A stretch of 64,000 nucleotides of DNA from Streptomyces pseudovenezuelae (GCF_029892565.1 NZ_JARXVH010000001.1:558001-622000), one strand, 5' to 3'. Shown: positions 54,261 through 62,881, counted from the first letter of the stretch. Numbers and translations are program-made. Notes: generated by a model not told the origin, from the sequence alone.

Positions 54261-55049
54261 ATGGCACAGATCAGCTACCGGGCGTCCGACGGCTGCGCCC
54301 TGCACGCCACGACCGTGGGCGACGGCCCGCCCCTGGTCCTCCTGCACGCCGGTGGCCCCGACCACCGGAGCATGCTCCCGCTGGCCGAGCTGCTCGCCGA
54401 CCGCCGGCTGGTCGTCCTGCCCGACCTGCGGGGCTACGGACGTTCGGTGTGCAGGGATCCGGAGCGCTTCACCTGGGATCGGTACACCGAGGACGTCATC
54501 GGGCTGTTGGACCACCTCGGTCTCCCGGACACCGTACTCGCCGGGGCGGGTATCGGTTCCACGATCACGCTCCGGACCGCGGCCGCTTACCCGGCGCGCG
54601 TGCGGGCCGCCGTGCTGATCGGGGTCGAGGACATCGAGGACGACGAGGCGAAGGAGGCCGAGATCCGGTTCCTCGACGCGTTCGCGGAGCGGGTCGCGGC
54701 CGACGGCATCGAGGCGGGCTGGGCGCCCGTCCTCGCCGCGTTCCCACCCGTCGTCGGCGAAATGGTGCGCGACGCGATCCCACGCTCCGACCCCGCCAGC
54801 ATCGTGGCCGCCGCGGCGATCGGCCACGACCGCTCTTTCCGCAGCGTCGCCGAACTCGCGACGATCACCGCACCGACCCTGGTCTTCCCCGGCACGGACC
54901 CCCGCCACCCCACCGCCCTCGCCGAGGAGGCCGCCGCCACCCTCCCGCACGGCCTGCTGGCCACGGCCCGGATCGACGGCGACCTGCACACAGCCGAGGA
55001 CCTGGCCCGCGCGACGGCACCGTCGATCCGAGCGTTCCTCAAGCCATAG
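54261..55049 (+). CDS. Alpha/beta-hydrolase-fold protein lacking the nucleophile serine
   Basis: A 262-residue cytosolic protein. PLVLLHAGGPDHRSM provides the oxyanion loop with HAGG in place of HG, and VVLPDLRGYGRS is the typical strand-4 region. The nucleophile elbow should read G-x-Ser-x-G but is G95-A-G97-I-G99, so Gly stands at the nucleophile position; Ser100 lies three residues later. The acid Asp (FPGTDPRHP) and the His (GDLHTAEDL) are still present. It may be inactive, use another residue, or bind a ligand. Monocistronic. Confidence 0.85.
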   Translation: MAQISYRASDGCALHATTVGDGPPLVLLHAGGPDHRSMLPLAELLADRRLVVLPDLRGYGRSVCRDPERFTWDRYTEDVIGLLDHLGLPDTVLAGAGIGSTITLRTAAAYPARVRAAVLIGVEDIEDDEAKEAEIRFLDAFAERVAADGIEAGWAPVLAAFPPVVGEMVRDAIPRSDPASIVAAAAIGHDRSFRSVAELATITAPTLVFPGTDPRHPTALAEEAAATLPHGLLATARIDGDLHTAEDLARATAPSIRAFLKP

Positions 55050-55059
55050 AGGAGAAGGC

Positions 55060-55116
55060 AAAAAAGGGGAACGGGATACGGCGGCCACACGCACCGGGAA
55101 CCGCCCGTGGCCGCCG
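55060..55116 (-). terminator. Hairpin between convergent hydrolase and MBL genes
   Basis: CGGCGGCCAC (55079-55088) pairs with GTGGCCGCCG (55107-55116) across an 18-base loop. Seen from the minus-strand MBL gene it is followed after about a dozen bases by a run of six T. It lies 43 bases beyond that stop. Confidence 0.5.
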
Positions 55117-55158
55117 TTGTCGCCGTGGCCGCCGTGTCCCGTTCAGTCGCTCCTCCGC

Positions 55159-56304
55159 TCATTCCCCCAGTACGCGCGACCCGCCCACCGGCAGGTCCCA
55201 GAGGTCCGATCTCGCGAGGCCGGCCTTCTCCCAGGCCGTACGGACGCGGGTGAGGGGTTCCAGGACCGGTTCTGCGGAGAGGACGAAGGTGCCCCAGTGC
55301 ATGGGGGCCATGCGGCGGGCGCCCAGGTCCTGGGTGGCGCGGACCGCCTCCTCGGGGTCGCAGTGGACGTCGCTGAGCCACCAGCGGGGGTCGTAGGCGC
55401 CGATGGGGAGCAGGGCGAGGTCGATGCCCGGGTAGCGGCGGCCGATTCGGTCGAACCAGTGGCCGTAGCCCGTGTCGCCGGCGAAGTACACGCGCTGTCC
55501 GTCACGGGCGGTGAGCAGCCAACCGCCCCAGAGGGTGCGGCAGGTGTCGGTGAGGGAGCGCTTGGACCAGTGATGGGCGGGGACGAAGTCGAAGCGGACG
55601 CCGTCCAGTTCGGCCGCCTCCCACCAGTCCAGCTCGGTGACGGCGGTGAATCTGCGGCGGCGGAACCAGCGCGCGAGCCCGGCCGGCACGAACACCGGGG
55701 TGTCGCGCGGCAGGCGGCGCAGGGTGGGGGCGTCCAGGTGGTCGTAGTGGTTGTGGCTGATGACGACCGCGTCGATGCGCGGCAGGGCGCTCCAGGCGAC
55801 GCCGACCGGGGTGATGCGGGCGGGCGTGCCGAGGATGCGGCGGGACCAGACCGGGTCGGTGAGGACGGTGAGGCCGCCGATCCGGACGACCCAACTGGCG
55901 TGTCCCGCCCAGGAGACGGCGACCGTGCGGGCGTCGACTCGGGGCAGCGGGCCGGGTTCGAAGGGGAGCCGTGGGATGTCGGCGAGGCCCTCGCGCCCGG
56001 GGCGGACGGAGCCTTCGCGGGCGAAACGGGCGGTGGCCTTGAGGCCGGGCAACGGGGCGGTCAGACGGTCGTGGAAGGTCCGCGGCCACACCCGCCGCTC
56101 ACCCAGCGGGCGGGGCTCGGCGAGCGGCGGAGAGGACGGCGGCGGTGACAGAGGGGACAGCGGTGACGCGGATGACATGGGTGACAGCGGTGACAGGGCC
56201 GCCGGATCGCCGGCTCCCCTGGTGGCCGTACTCCCGCTCATGGCCGGACTCGCACTCGCACTCGTGGTCGTACTCGTGGTGGTCGACTCTGACTGCTGCG
56301 TCAT
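55159..56304 (-). CDS. MBL-fold hydrolase (NAPE-PLD/UlaG type) with Ser/Pro-rich leader
   Basis: A 381-residue protein. ATG 56304 is used because it makes the usual four-base overlap with the upstream stop and has GGGAG eight bases before it; an ATG at 56319 is the alternative. The first 70 residues are a low-complexity Ser/Thr/Pro stretch (STTTSTTTSASASP and SPLSPMSSASPLSPLSPP). The core begins around VWPRTFHDRLTAP. SHNHYDHLDAPTLRRLPRDT holds the metal motif HxHxDH, YFAGDTGYGHWF and APMHWGTF follow. Close families include N-acylphosphatidylethanolamine phospholipase D. It is second in a two-gene operon with the aminotransferase-like gene. Confidence 0.88.
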   Translation of the reverse strand: MTQQSESTTTSTTTSASASPAMSGSTATRGAGDPAALSPLSPMSSASPLSPLSPPPSSPPLAEPRPLGERRVWPRTFHDRLTAPLPGLKATARFAREGSVRPGREGLADIPRLPFEPGPLPRVDARTVAVSWAGHASWVVRIGGLTVLTDPVWSRRILGTPARITPVGVAWSALPRIDAVVISHNHYDHLDAPTLRRLPRDTPVFVPAGLARWFRRRRFTAVTELDWWEAAELDGVRFDFVPAHHWSKRSLTDTCRTLWGGWLLTARDGQRVYFAGDTGYGHWFDRIGRRYPGIDLALLPIGAYDPRWWLSDVHCDPEEAVRATQDLGARRMAPMHWGTFVLSAEPVLEPLTRVRTAWEKAGLARSDLWDLPVGGSRVLGE

Positions 56305-57548
56305 CGAGGAGGCTCCCATCGCTGAGCGTCGTCGCGGAGATCGTCGAAGACCGACTTCAGTCGGATCAACGCGCGTTGCACGTGTGGCAGTTCCAACGGC
56401 GTGGGTGAGGTGAGGCATTCCGCGCGTTCGTCGTCCGTACGGCCCAGCAGCGGGCCGGTGGACAACCGCACGCGCAGGGCGCCGAGTTCGTCGCCGAAGC
56501 GGTGGCCGCCGGGTGCGGGCATGCCGAGCCGGGCGGCGAGGAAGTCCTCCAGTTCCTGGGCGTCGCCCACGCCGTGCGCGGTGAGCGCGGGGCGCAGCGG
56601 GTCCAGGTCGACGTACAGATGCCGGCCCGCCTGCGGAGGACGGGCCACGGCACCGGCCTCGACGACGGCGCGGTGCGCGGCGGCGGCCACGCGCGCGTGG
56701 AGGCGTACGGCGGCGGCGCGACGCCCAGTGACCGGCTCGGGTTCCGTCAGGGCGTACGCGGCCGGCGCGGCGATCGGGCCGGCGATGCGGGCGCCCATGG
56801 CGGTGAGCACGTCGAGCACGCGCGCGTGGAGGGCGGTTCCGTCCTCGTCGGCCGGGAAGCGGGCGATCGCGGCCGGCCAGCCCGCCGGCAGCAGGGCGCC
56901 GGCCAGGTCGGTGACGACGGTGACCCGGTCGGGCCGCATCTCGGCGGGGCTGAGCTGCACGGAGTCGTGCGGGGCGTGCACGGTGTCGCGCCAGGTCTCG
57001 TCGCTGACCACGTGCAGCCCCTCCGCGACGGCGGCCTCCACGCACGCGTGCAGCACATCGGGCGGCGCGACGGTCGCGGTGGGATCGTCGGCGACGGACA
57101 GCACCAGCAGCCGCGGATCCCCGCCCTCGGCACGCACCCGGCGCACGGTCTCCATGAGGGCGTACGGATCCGGCACACCCCCGCACTCGGCCGGCGTCGC
57201 CACATGGAAGACGGGCCTGCCCAACAGGCGTGCGTACGGCGCCCACCAGGCCGCGCACGGCCGGGGCACCAGGACGTCGCCGCCGAGCGCGGCGGTCAGC
57301 GCGAGCAGCAGGGCGGGGGCGCCGGGGCCCGCGGCCACCCCGGCGGGCTCGACGGGCAGTCCGCGGCGCTGCCAGTAGCCGCACGCCGCCTCCCGCAGTG
57401 CGGTGCCGCCGCCGACCGGCTCCCCGTCGGCGGTGGCCGCCGCGGCGGCGAGTGCGGCGCTGAGTTCGGGCAGCACGGGCAACCCGTCCTCGGGGAGGTG
57501 CGGCCCGTAGCGGACGGGGCCGTGGCCTTCCGGGGCCGTCCGCCGCAT
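56301..57548 (-). CDS. Aminotransferase-fold protein lacking the PLP lysine
   Basis: A 415-residue protein of fold type I (class I/II aminotransferase shape). ATG 57548 has GGAGG five bases upstream. Landmarks are degenerate: DDPTATVAPPDV where N-P-T-G is expected, SDETWRDTVH near 182 where the Asp pairs with PLP nitrogen, and TDLAGALLPAGWP near 214, exactly where the S-x-S-K lysine should be. The protein has only one Lys in all, near residue 398 (IRLKSVFDD). It cannot form the internal aldimine in the usual way. Its stop overlaps the MBL start by four bases (ATGA). It may be a ligand-binding or regulatory relic. Confidence 0.85.
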   Translation of the reverse strand: MRRTAPEGHGPVRYGPHLPEDGLPVLPELSAALAAAAATADGEPVGGGTALREAACGYWQRRGLPVEPAGVAAGPGAPALLLALTAALGGDVLVPRPCAAWWAPYARLLGRPVFHVATPAECGGVPDPYALMETVRRVRAEGGDPRLLVLSVADDPTATVAPPDVLHACVEAAVAEGLHVVSDETWRDTVHAPHDSVQLSPAEMRPDRVTVVTDLAGALLPAGWPAAIARFPADEDGTALHARVLDVLTAMGARIAGPIAAPAAYALTEPEPVTGRRAAAVRLHARVAAAAHRAVVEAGAVARPPQAGRHLYVDLDPLRPALTAHGVGDAQELEDFLAARLGMPAPGGHRFGDELGALRVRLSTGPLLGRTDDERAECLTSPTPLELPHVQRALIRLKSVFDDLRDDAQRWEPPR

Positions 57549-57823
57549 ACGTACCTCCGCGCCGTGCCTGCTGCCGTGTCCGTCACCCTCGAAGACCGTC
57601 GGACGACCGTCCGCCCCCGTCCCCCGCGCCGGTTCTCCGCCGCCCGGTAAGCCGCCTCCCCGTCCCTGTCCCGTTCGCTGTCCCCGCGTCCGCGCCCGGT
57701 GGTCACCGGTGCGTACGAGGCAGGTCGTGCCGTCGGGTTCCGCGTACCCGGAGTGACTGACGCCGATGTGCGTCGGCAGGGTTGCTCCGGTCACCCGGGC
57801 GGTGCCGGGCGCGGCCCGCCGGA

Positions 57824-58495
57824 TCACCTGTCCACGGCGGCGTCCCGGTGGCGCAGCCGGTACGCGGCGGCGCCCAGGCCGCCCGCGATCAGGACGCCGC
57901 CTGCGACCAGGGCGGGCACGGAGTCGGTGAAGGTACCGCCCTCGCCGGCCTGGACACCGCGCTGCACCGGGGCGGCGGCGCAGGAGTCGCCGCGCGGTTC
58001 GGTGCGCGGTCCGGCGTGAGGGTCGGCGTGGGGTTCGGCGCAGGTCCGGCCGCCGCCGTCGCCGCCGCCGCCGCGGGTCACGGTGAAGGTGGCGCTCCAG
58101 GCCTTGCCCTGGCCGCCGGGTGCCGCCGGGCAGGTGCCGTCGACGGTCCACGCGGAGTCCCGGGTCACGGCGTTCGGACCGCTGCCCTCGAAGTCGCCGG
58201 CGGGGGCGACACGGGCGGTGCCGCGGTAGGCGGGACCGGCGACCGCGTCGTCGTTGCCGGGGACGCGCTGGAGCTGGACGGTGCCGTCGTCGAAGGCCTG
58301 CGAGGTGGCGTCGAGGGTGGCGGGCGCGGGGCCGCTCGTGGCGTCGCAGGAGACCGAGACGGTGACGCTGCCGCCCGGGGAGACATTGCTCGGGCTGACC
58401 TCCGCGGCCGGGTCCGCGAAGGCGGCCGCGGCGGCGGCGCCGAGCGCGGCACCGGCCAGGACGGCGGCGGACAGGGCACGGGCGGTGCGGCGCAT
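57824..58495 (-). CDS. Secreted/membrane-anchored protein of unknown function
   Basis: A 223-residue exported protein. ATG 58495 follows AAGGAG at eight bases. The signal peptide (ALSAAVLAGAALGAAAAAAFA) ends near residue 27. The mature part has VSPSNVSPGGSVTVSVSCDA, an immunoglobulin-like Streptomyces envelope pattern, then Gly-rich and Pro/His-rich parts with several Cys, and a C-terminal membrane helix (LVAGGVLIAGGLGAAAYRL) followed by RHRDAAVDR, a positive stop-transfer tail. No sortase LPxTG motif. Probably a cell-surface protein; ligand unknown. Confidence 0.8.
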   Translation of the reverse strand: MRRTARALSAAVLAGAALGAAAAAAFADPAAEVSPSNVSPGGSVTVSVSCDATSGPAPATLDATSQAFDDGTVQLQRVPGNDDAVAGPAYRGTARVAPAGDFEGSGPNAVTRDSAWTVDGTCPAAPGGQGKAWSATFTVTRGGGGDGGGRTCAEPHADPHAGPRTEPRGDSCAAAPVQRGVQAGEGGTFTDSVPALVAGGVLIAGGLGAAAYRLRHRDAAVDR

Positions 58496-58628
58496 GGGAA
58501 GGGCTCCTTCGGCCGGCGGCTGCGGGGCACGGAGTTCGTGCCCCGCAGCCATCACAGCCCGCCCGGCCGCACCGCGCGCGCGGCCGGACACCATTCGCGG
58601 GACGCGCACGGCCGACCGGGTGACAGCG

Positions 58629-58658
58629 GCGTGCCGCCCAAGGATCTGGGCGGCACGC
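58629..58658 (-). terminator. Terminator after the sigma-factor gene
   Basis: A perfect 12-bp stem (GCGTGCCGCCCA at 58629-58640 with its complement at 58647-58658) closes a six-base loop, 33 bases downstream of the sigma-factor stop on the minus strand. Confidence 0.8.
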
Positions 58659-58691
58659 TTCCCCCCGTTCCCCATCCCGGTCCCCCGGGCC

Positions 58692-59486
58692 CTAGGCCGC
58701 GCCGCTCATGATCTGGTCGCGCACCTGGGTGCAGCAACGGTTGATGAGCCGGGAGACGTGCATCTGCGAGATGCCCAGCTGCTCGGCGATGCGGCTCTGG
58801 GTCATGTCGTCGAAGAACCGCATGTAGAGGATGGTCCGCTCACGCTCGGGCAGGGCGGCCAGCCGGGGCGCGACGGCCTCGCGGTCCACCACCGTGTCCA
58901 GTCGGCCGTCGGGCGCGCCGAGCGCGTCGCTCAGGGAGTAGCCGTCGTTGCTGCCGGGCAGCTCCGCGTCGAGCGAGAGCGCCGTGAAGCTCTCCAGCGC
59001 CTCCAGACCGGCCTGCGCGTCCTCCTCGCTCATGTTCGCCTGCGCGGCGATCTCCGCGACGGTGGGACGCCGGCCGGAGATGGTCTGGGACAGGTCCTGA
59101 CTGGCGAACCGGACCCGGTTACGCAGGTCCTGGACGCGGCGCGGCACGTGCACGGTCCACATGTGGTCCCGGAAGTGCCGCTTGATCTCGCCGGTGATGG
59201 TCGGTACGGCGTAGCTCTCGAAGGCGTTGCCGAGAGCTGGGTCGTACCGGTCGACGGCCTTGACCAGGCCGAGGGCCGCGACCTGGCGCAGGTCCTCGAA
59301 GCTCTCGCCACGGCTGCGGAAGCGTCCCGCGAGCCGGTCGGCCATCGGCAGCCAGGCCTCGACCAACTTCTCGCGCAGGGTGTCCCGTTGCTGGCCGGCC
59401 GGAAGCGCGGCGAGCGTACGGAAGGCCTCCGCGGTGTCGGGGGCGTCGTCGTGCGGGTGGTGCTTCGCGCTCATTTTGGTGGCCAT
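58692..59486 (-). CDS. RNA polymerase sigma factor, SigB/SigF/SigG family
   Basis: A 264-residue alternative sigma factor of the stress and sporulation class. ATG 59486 is chosen; upstream extension has no family similarity. Region 2 is visible as LREKLVEAWLPMADRLAGRF, EDLRQVAALGLVKAVDRYDP and FESYAVPTITGEIKRHFRD; region 3 as ISGRRPTVAEIAAQANMSEE; region 4.2 as LPERERTILYMRFFDDMTQS and GISQMHVSRLINR. No anti-sigma (RsbW-like) gene is adjacent. The divergent DUF2795 gene has a promoter of the type this class recognises, so a local regulon is likely. Confidence 0.95.
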   Translation of the reverse strand: MATKMSAKHHPHDDAPDTAEAFRTLAALPAGQQRDTLREKLVEAWLPMADRLAGRFRSRGESFEDLRQVAALGLVKAVDRYDPALGNAFESYAVPTITGEIKRHFRDHMWTVHVPRRVQDLRNRVRFASQDLSQTISGRRPTVAEIAAQANMSEEDAQAGLEALESFTALSLDAELPGSNDGYSLSDALGAPDGRLDTVVDREAVAPRLAALPERERTILYMRFFDDMTQSRIAEQLGISQMHVSRLINRCCTQVRDQIMSGAA

Positions 59487-59656
59487 GGTTGCGTCGCAAC
59501 TCCCTCGGTGCTGCTTTGGGTGGAAGGTCACCGTGGGAGAGCGGCCGAAATCCGGACGGACACGGCCGGGGCGGCAAGAGAGCCGTTCCCACGGACGTGC
59601 CTCCGGTCCGAAGCACTTGACCTCCGCCTGCCCTCGACTTCTCCGGGCAAACCCCC

Positions 59657-59681
59657 GTGTCGACGCCCGACGTTCGGGTAC
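59657..59681 (+). promoter_or_regulatory. SigB-type promoter before the DUF2795 gene
   Basis: GTGT (59657-59660), 15 bases, then GGGTAC (59676-59681) fits the actinomycete SigB/F-family pattern GTTT-N14-16-GGGTAY with one mismatch. It lies 33 bases before the DUF2795 start and faces away from the sigma-factor gene. Confidence 0.55.
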
Positions 59682-59714
59682 GCGCCGCACACGCCGAAGA
59701 TCCAGGAGGGACAC

Positions 59715-60107
59715 ATGCAACGAGGCAGCAACCGACTGAGCGCCCACCGCGACGAGGAGTTGAAGCACGAACTGCGGGACCTGCTCAGGTCCGGCCACCC
59801 CGCACAGACCGAGGAGTGGCACGGCTCCGAGCCCGCCGCCGAGGACGACCCGGAACTCGCGGGCGGCCCGATCGCACCCGGCGGTTCGTCCGCGACACCG
59901 GAGGCGGTCCGCCTGGAACTCTCCCGCTACCTGAGCCGCCACTCGTTCCCGGCCGACCCGTTCGCCCTCGCCCTCACCCTGCGCGACGCGAACGCGCCCG
60001 ACGCCCTGGCCGACCCGGTGGCACGCCTGCCCCGCACGGCCCGCTACACCACCGTCCAAGAACTGACCGACGCCCTCATCAGCGCGGACACCGAGCGGCG
60101 CGGGTAG
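59715..60107 (+). CDS. DUF2795-domain protein
   Basis: A 130-residue small acidic protein. AGGAGGG precedes the ATG. The C-terminal half matches DUF2795 (VRLELSRYLSRHSFPADPFA, then TTVQELTDALISAD), a family found mostly in actinomycetes and often in stress regulons; function unknown. The N-terminal half (RDEELKHELRDLLRSGHPAQ) is helical and charged. It is divergent from the sigma-factor gene, preceded by a SigB-like promoter, and its stop is one base from that of the convergent DUF6158 gene. Confidence 0.85.
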   Translation: MQRGSNRLSAHRDEELKHELRDLLRSGHPAQTEEWHGSEPAAEDDPELAGGPIAPGGSSATPEAVRLELSRYLSRHSFPADPFALALTLRDANAPDALADPVARLPRTARYTTVQELTDALISADTERRG

Positions 60108-60108
60108 G

Positions 60109-60339
60109 TCAGCAGCCGGAGGACCGCTCCCGTGCGCCCTCGCGCGTGCGGCCCGCGGCGACCATGCGCTCCGGATTGCGGCGCAGGAACTCGCCCTCCA
60201 GTGACGCCATGCGGTCGTTGTGGGCCCGCAGGGCGTCGCTGGAGCCGTGCAGCAGGGTGTCGTGGCGCGTGCGGTGGATCGTCTCCAGCTCCTTCATGAG
60301 CTGTTGGTCGTCCAGTCGGCTGGGCTCGACTCCGGTCAT
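60109..60339 (-). CDS. DUF6158-type small protein
   Basis: A 76-residue hydrophilic protein: PSRLDDQQLMKELETIHRTR, TLLHGSSDALRAHNDRMASL and EGEFLRRNPER form two or three helices. I recognise it as the Streptomyces DUF6158 family, of unknown function, often encoded close to SigB-type genes. It is convergent with the DUF2795 gene with a one-base gap, so opposing transcripts overlap. Confidence 0.8.
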   Translation of the reverse strand: MTGVEPSRLDDQQLMKELETIHRTRHDTLLHGSSDALRAHNDRMASLEGEFLRRNPERMVAAGRTREGARERSSGC

Positions 60340-60464
60340 CGTGGTGCCCCGCTCGTCGTGGGTACGGCTCCGGGAGGGTGCCGTGGAGCCGGCGTCTCCT
60401 CACCCACTGTACGAAGAACCACGCCCCCGGTCCTCCGAAGCCGCGCACGCACCCGGCCGCGTGC

Positions 60465-62084
60465 CTAGCGGACCCGCTCCACCCGCCGCTCGTCCCACAC
60501 CGGCTCCGGCGTCTCCCGGACCCGGCCGTCGCTCCCGAAGACCAGGTAGCGGTCGAAGGAGCGGGCGAACCAGCGGTCGTGGGTGACCGCGAGGACCGTG
60601 CCGTCGAAGGCCTCCAGGCCCTCCTGGAGCGCCTCGGCGGACTCCAGGTCGAGGTTGTCGGTGGGCTCGTCGAGGAGGAGGGCGGTGACGCCCTCCAGTT
60701 CCAGGAGCAGGATCTGGAAGCGGGCCTGCTGGCCGCCGGAGAGGCGGTCGAAGGTCTGCTCGGCCTCGTTGGTGAGCTCGTAGCGGCGCAGTCGCGACGA
60801 GGCCGCGCCCCGGTCCTGGGAGTGCTCAGACCACAGGATGTCCAGCAGCGTGCGGCCCTGCAGTTCGGGGTGGGCGTGGGTCTGCGCGAAGTGGCCCGGC
60901 ACGACCCGCGCGCCCAGCTTCCACGCCCCCGTGTGCGCCACCTCCTCGCCGGCCAGCAGCCGCAGGAAGTGCGACTTGCCGGAGCCGTTGGAGCCGAGGA
61001 CGGCGACCCGTTCGCCGTAGAAGACCTCCAGGTCGAAGGGCTTCATCAGTCCTGTCAGCTCAAGTCCCTTGCAGGTGACGGCCCTTACGCCGGTACGGCC
61101 GCCCTTGAGCCGCATCGTGATGTCCTGCTCGCGCGGCGGCTCCGGCGGCGGGCCCGCCTCCTCGAACTTGCGCAGCCGGGTCTGGGCGGCCTGGTAGCGG
61201 GAGGCCAACTCATGGCTGATGGAGGCCGCCTGACGGAGGTTCAGCACCAGCTTCTTCAGCTGCGCGTGCTTCTCGTCCCAGCGGCGCCTCAACTCCTCGA
61301 AGCGGGCGAAGCGTTCACGTCGGGCGTCGTGGTACGTGGCGAAGCCGCCGCCGTGCACCCAGGCGTCGGCGCCGGCCGGCGAGGGCTCGACGGAGACGAT
61401 CTTCTCGGCGGCGCGGGAGAGGAGTTCGCGGTCGTGGGAGACGAAGAGCACCGTCTTGCGGGTCTCCTTGAGCCGTTCCTCCAGCCACCGCTTGCCGGGC
61501 ACGTCGAGGTAGTTGTCCGGCTCGTCGAGCAGCAGCACCTCCTCGGAGCCGCGCAGCAGCGCCTCCAGCACGAGCCGCTTCTGCTCGCCGCCGGACAGGG
61601 TGCCGACCTGCCGGAACTGCGCCTTGTCGTAGGGCACACTGAGCGCGGCCATGGTGCACATGTCCCACAGCGTCTCGAACTCGTAGCCGTGCACCTCGGC
61701 CCAGTCGGACAGGGCCTGTGCGTAGGCGAGTTGGGCGGCCTCGTCGTCGACGGTCATGATGCCGTGCTCGGCCTTGTCGACCTCTTTGGCCACCTCGCGG
61801 ATGCGCGGCGGGGCGACCGACACGAGCAGGTCCCGCACGGTCGTCTCGTCGCGTACGGAGCCCACGAACTGGCGCATCACGCCGAGGCCGCCACTGACGG
61901 TGACGGTCCCGCCGTGCGGTTTCAGCTCGCCGGAGATCAGCCTCAGCAGGGTCGTCTTGCCGGCGCCGTTGGGCCCGACGAGGGCCACGACGGCCCCTTC
62001 GCCCACCCGGAACGACACATCGCCGAGCAGCGCCCTCCCGTCGGGGAGGTAGTACTCGAGGTGTGCGGCTTCCAGATGTCCCAT
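60465..62084 (-). CDS. ABC-F family ATPase (ribosome-associated)
   Basis: A 539-residue cytosolic protein with two ABC domains and no membrane part. Domain 1: LVGPNGAGKTTLLRLI, LSGGEQKRLVLEALL, LLLDEPDNYLD. Domain 2: LGSNGSGKSHFLRLLAG, LSGGQQARFQILLLEL, LLLDEPTDNLD. The connecting linker (about residues 255-330, with ELRRRWDEKHAQLKKL) is helical, as in translation factors and antibiotic-resistance ABC-F proteins. Whether it protects the ribosome from a drug cannot be told from sequence. It is an independent gene; the histidine phosphatase upstream is 79 bases away on the same strand. Confidence 0.93.
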   Translation of the reverse strand: MGHLEAAHLEYYLPDGRALLGDVSFRVGEGAVVALVGPNGAGKTTLLRLISGELKPHGGTVTVSGGLGVMRQFVGSVRDETTVRDLLVSVAPPRIREVAKEVDKAEHGIMTVDDEAAQLAYAQALSDWAEVHGYEFETLWDMCTMAALSVPYDKAQFRQVGTLSGGEQKRLVLEALLRGSEEVLLLDEPDNYLDVPGKRWLEERLKETRKTVLFVSHDRELLSRAAEKIVSVEPSPAGADAWVHGGGFATYHDARRERFARFEELRRRWDEKHAQLKKLVLNLRQAASISHELASRYQAAQTRLRKFEEAGPPPEPPREQDITMRLKGGRTGVRAVTCKGLELTGLMKPFDLEVFYGERVAVLGSNGSGKSHFLRLLAGEEVAHTGAWKLGARVVPGHFAQTHAHPELQGRTLLDILWSEHSQDRGAASSRLRRYELTNEAEQTFDRLSGGQQARFQILLLELEGVTALLLDEPTDNLDLESAEALQEGLEAFDGTVLAVTHDRWFARSFDRYLVFGSDGRVRETPEPVWDERRVERVR

Positions 62085-62163
62085 GAACAGGCATTCTGCG
62101 GGCCGCCCGGCAGGTCGGGCAAACCCTTATGCCGCTCGGGGCCCGTCCGCCGAGACGCAGGCC

Positions 62164-62811
62164 TTAATCGAGTGCCTGCCCGGCCGGTCCGCCCTCGCCG
62201 GCCGGGGTCACCACCGCGCCCGCCCAGGAGATGGCCTTCCAGCCGTCGGTGGGCGAGCCCTCCAGGACGACCACGCCGGTGTTGTCGAGGGGGTGGGCGG
62301 CGGCGAAGGGCACGTCGACGTTGTCGGCGCGGGAGGCGGTCCACATCCGGATGGCCGCGCCGTGGCTGACCATGGCGACCGTCCCGGCCCCACTGGCGGC
62401 GGCCTCGGCGACGACGGCGTCGTAGCGGGCCAGCGCCTCGACGCCGTTCTCCCCGCCCGGCATCCTCAGCTCGGTGTCCCCGGCCGCCCAGGCGAACACC
62501 GTGCGCATGTAGACCCGCGCCCGCTCGGAGTCGCCCGGCAGCATCTGCAGATCGCCCGCGGACAGCTCGCGGATGCCGTCCCGGACGACCGGGTCGAGAC
62601 CCCGGGCGGCGGCCAGCGGGGCGGCCGTGAGCTGCGTACGGACCATGGTGGAGACGTAGAGCGCCTCGATGTCCTCGTCGGCCAGCGCCTCGGGCAGGGC
62701 GGCGGCCTGCTGCTCGCCGAGGGCGGTCAGACCCGGGCCCGGGACGGCCGTGTCCAGTACGAAGTCGACGTTGGACGGCGTCTGGCCGTGGCGGACGAGA
62801 ATCAGACGCAT
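62164..62811 (-). CDS. Histidine phosphatase family protein
   Basis: A 215-residue enzyme of the phosphoglycerate-mutase-like branch. ATG 62811 follows GGAGG. RLILVRHGQTPSN holds the phospho-accepting His of the RHG motif; the second His is in VAMVSHGAAIRMW. LYVSTMVRTQLTA carries the conserved Arg, and RELSAGDLQ the Glu. The length and lack of insert suggest a small-molecule phosphatase rather than a glycolytic mutase. Substrate unknown. The lone PAP2 gene begins 71 bases away in the other direction. Confidence 0.92.
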   Translation of the reverse strand: MRLILVRHGQTPSNVDFVLDTAVPGPGLTALGEQQAAALPEALADEDIEALYVSTMVRTQLTAAPLAAARGLDPVVRDGIRELSAGDLQMLPGDSERARVYMRTVFAWAAGDTELRMPGGENGVEALARYDAVVAEAAASGAGTVAMVSHGAAIRMWTASRADNVDVPFAAAHPLDNTGVVVLEGSPTDGWKAISWAGAVVTPAGEGGPAGQALD

Positions 62812-62881
62812 GCAGGGACCCTCCGGGTGTCGGTTGCCGTCCGCCGGACAATAAACGGCGAGTTCAGGGTACCGGGAGCAT

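Noticed and set aside
57699..58019. Short plus-strand frame between the aminotransferase-like and surface protein genes
   Set aside because: Low-complexity composition and overlap with the C-terminus of the surface protein gene on the other strand.
60445..60464. GCACGC/GCGTGC inverted repeat just after the ABC-F stop
   Set aside because: Six-base arms are within chance expectation at this GC content; not listed as terminator.
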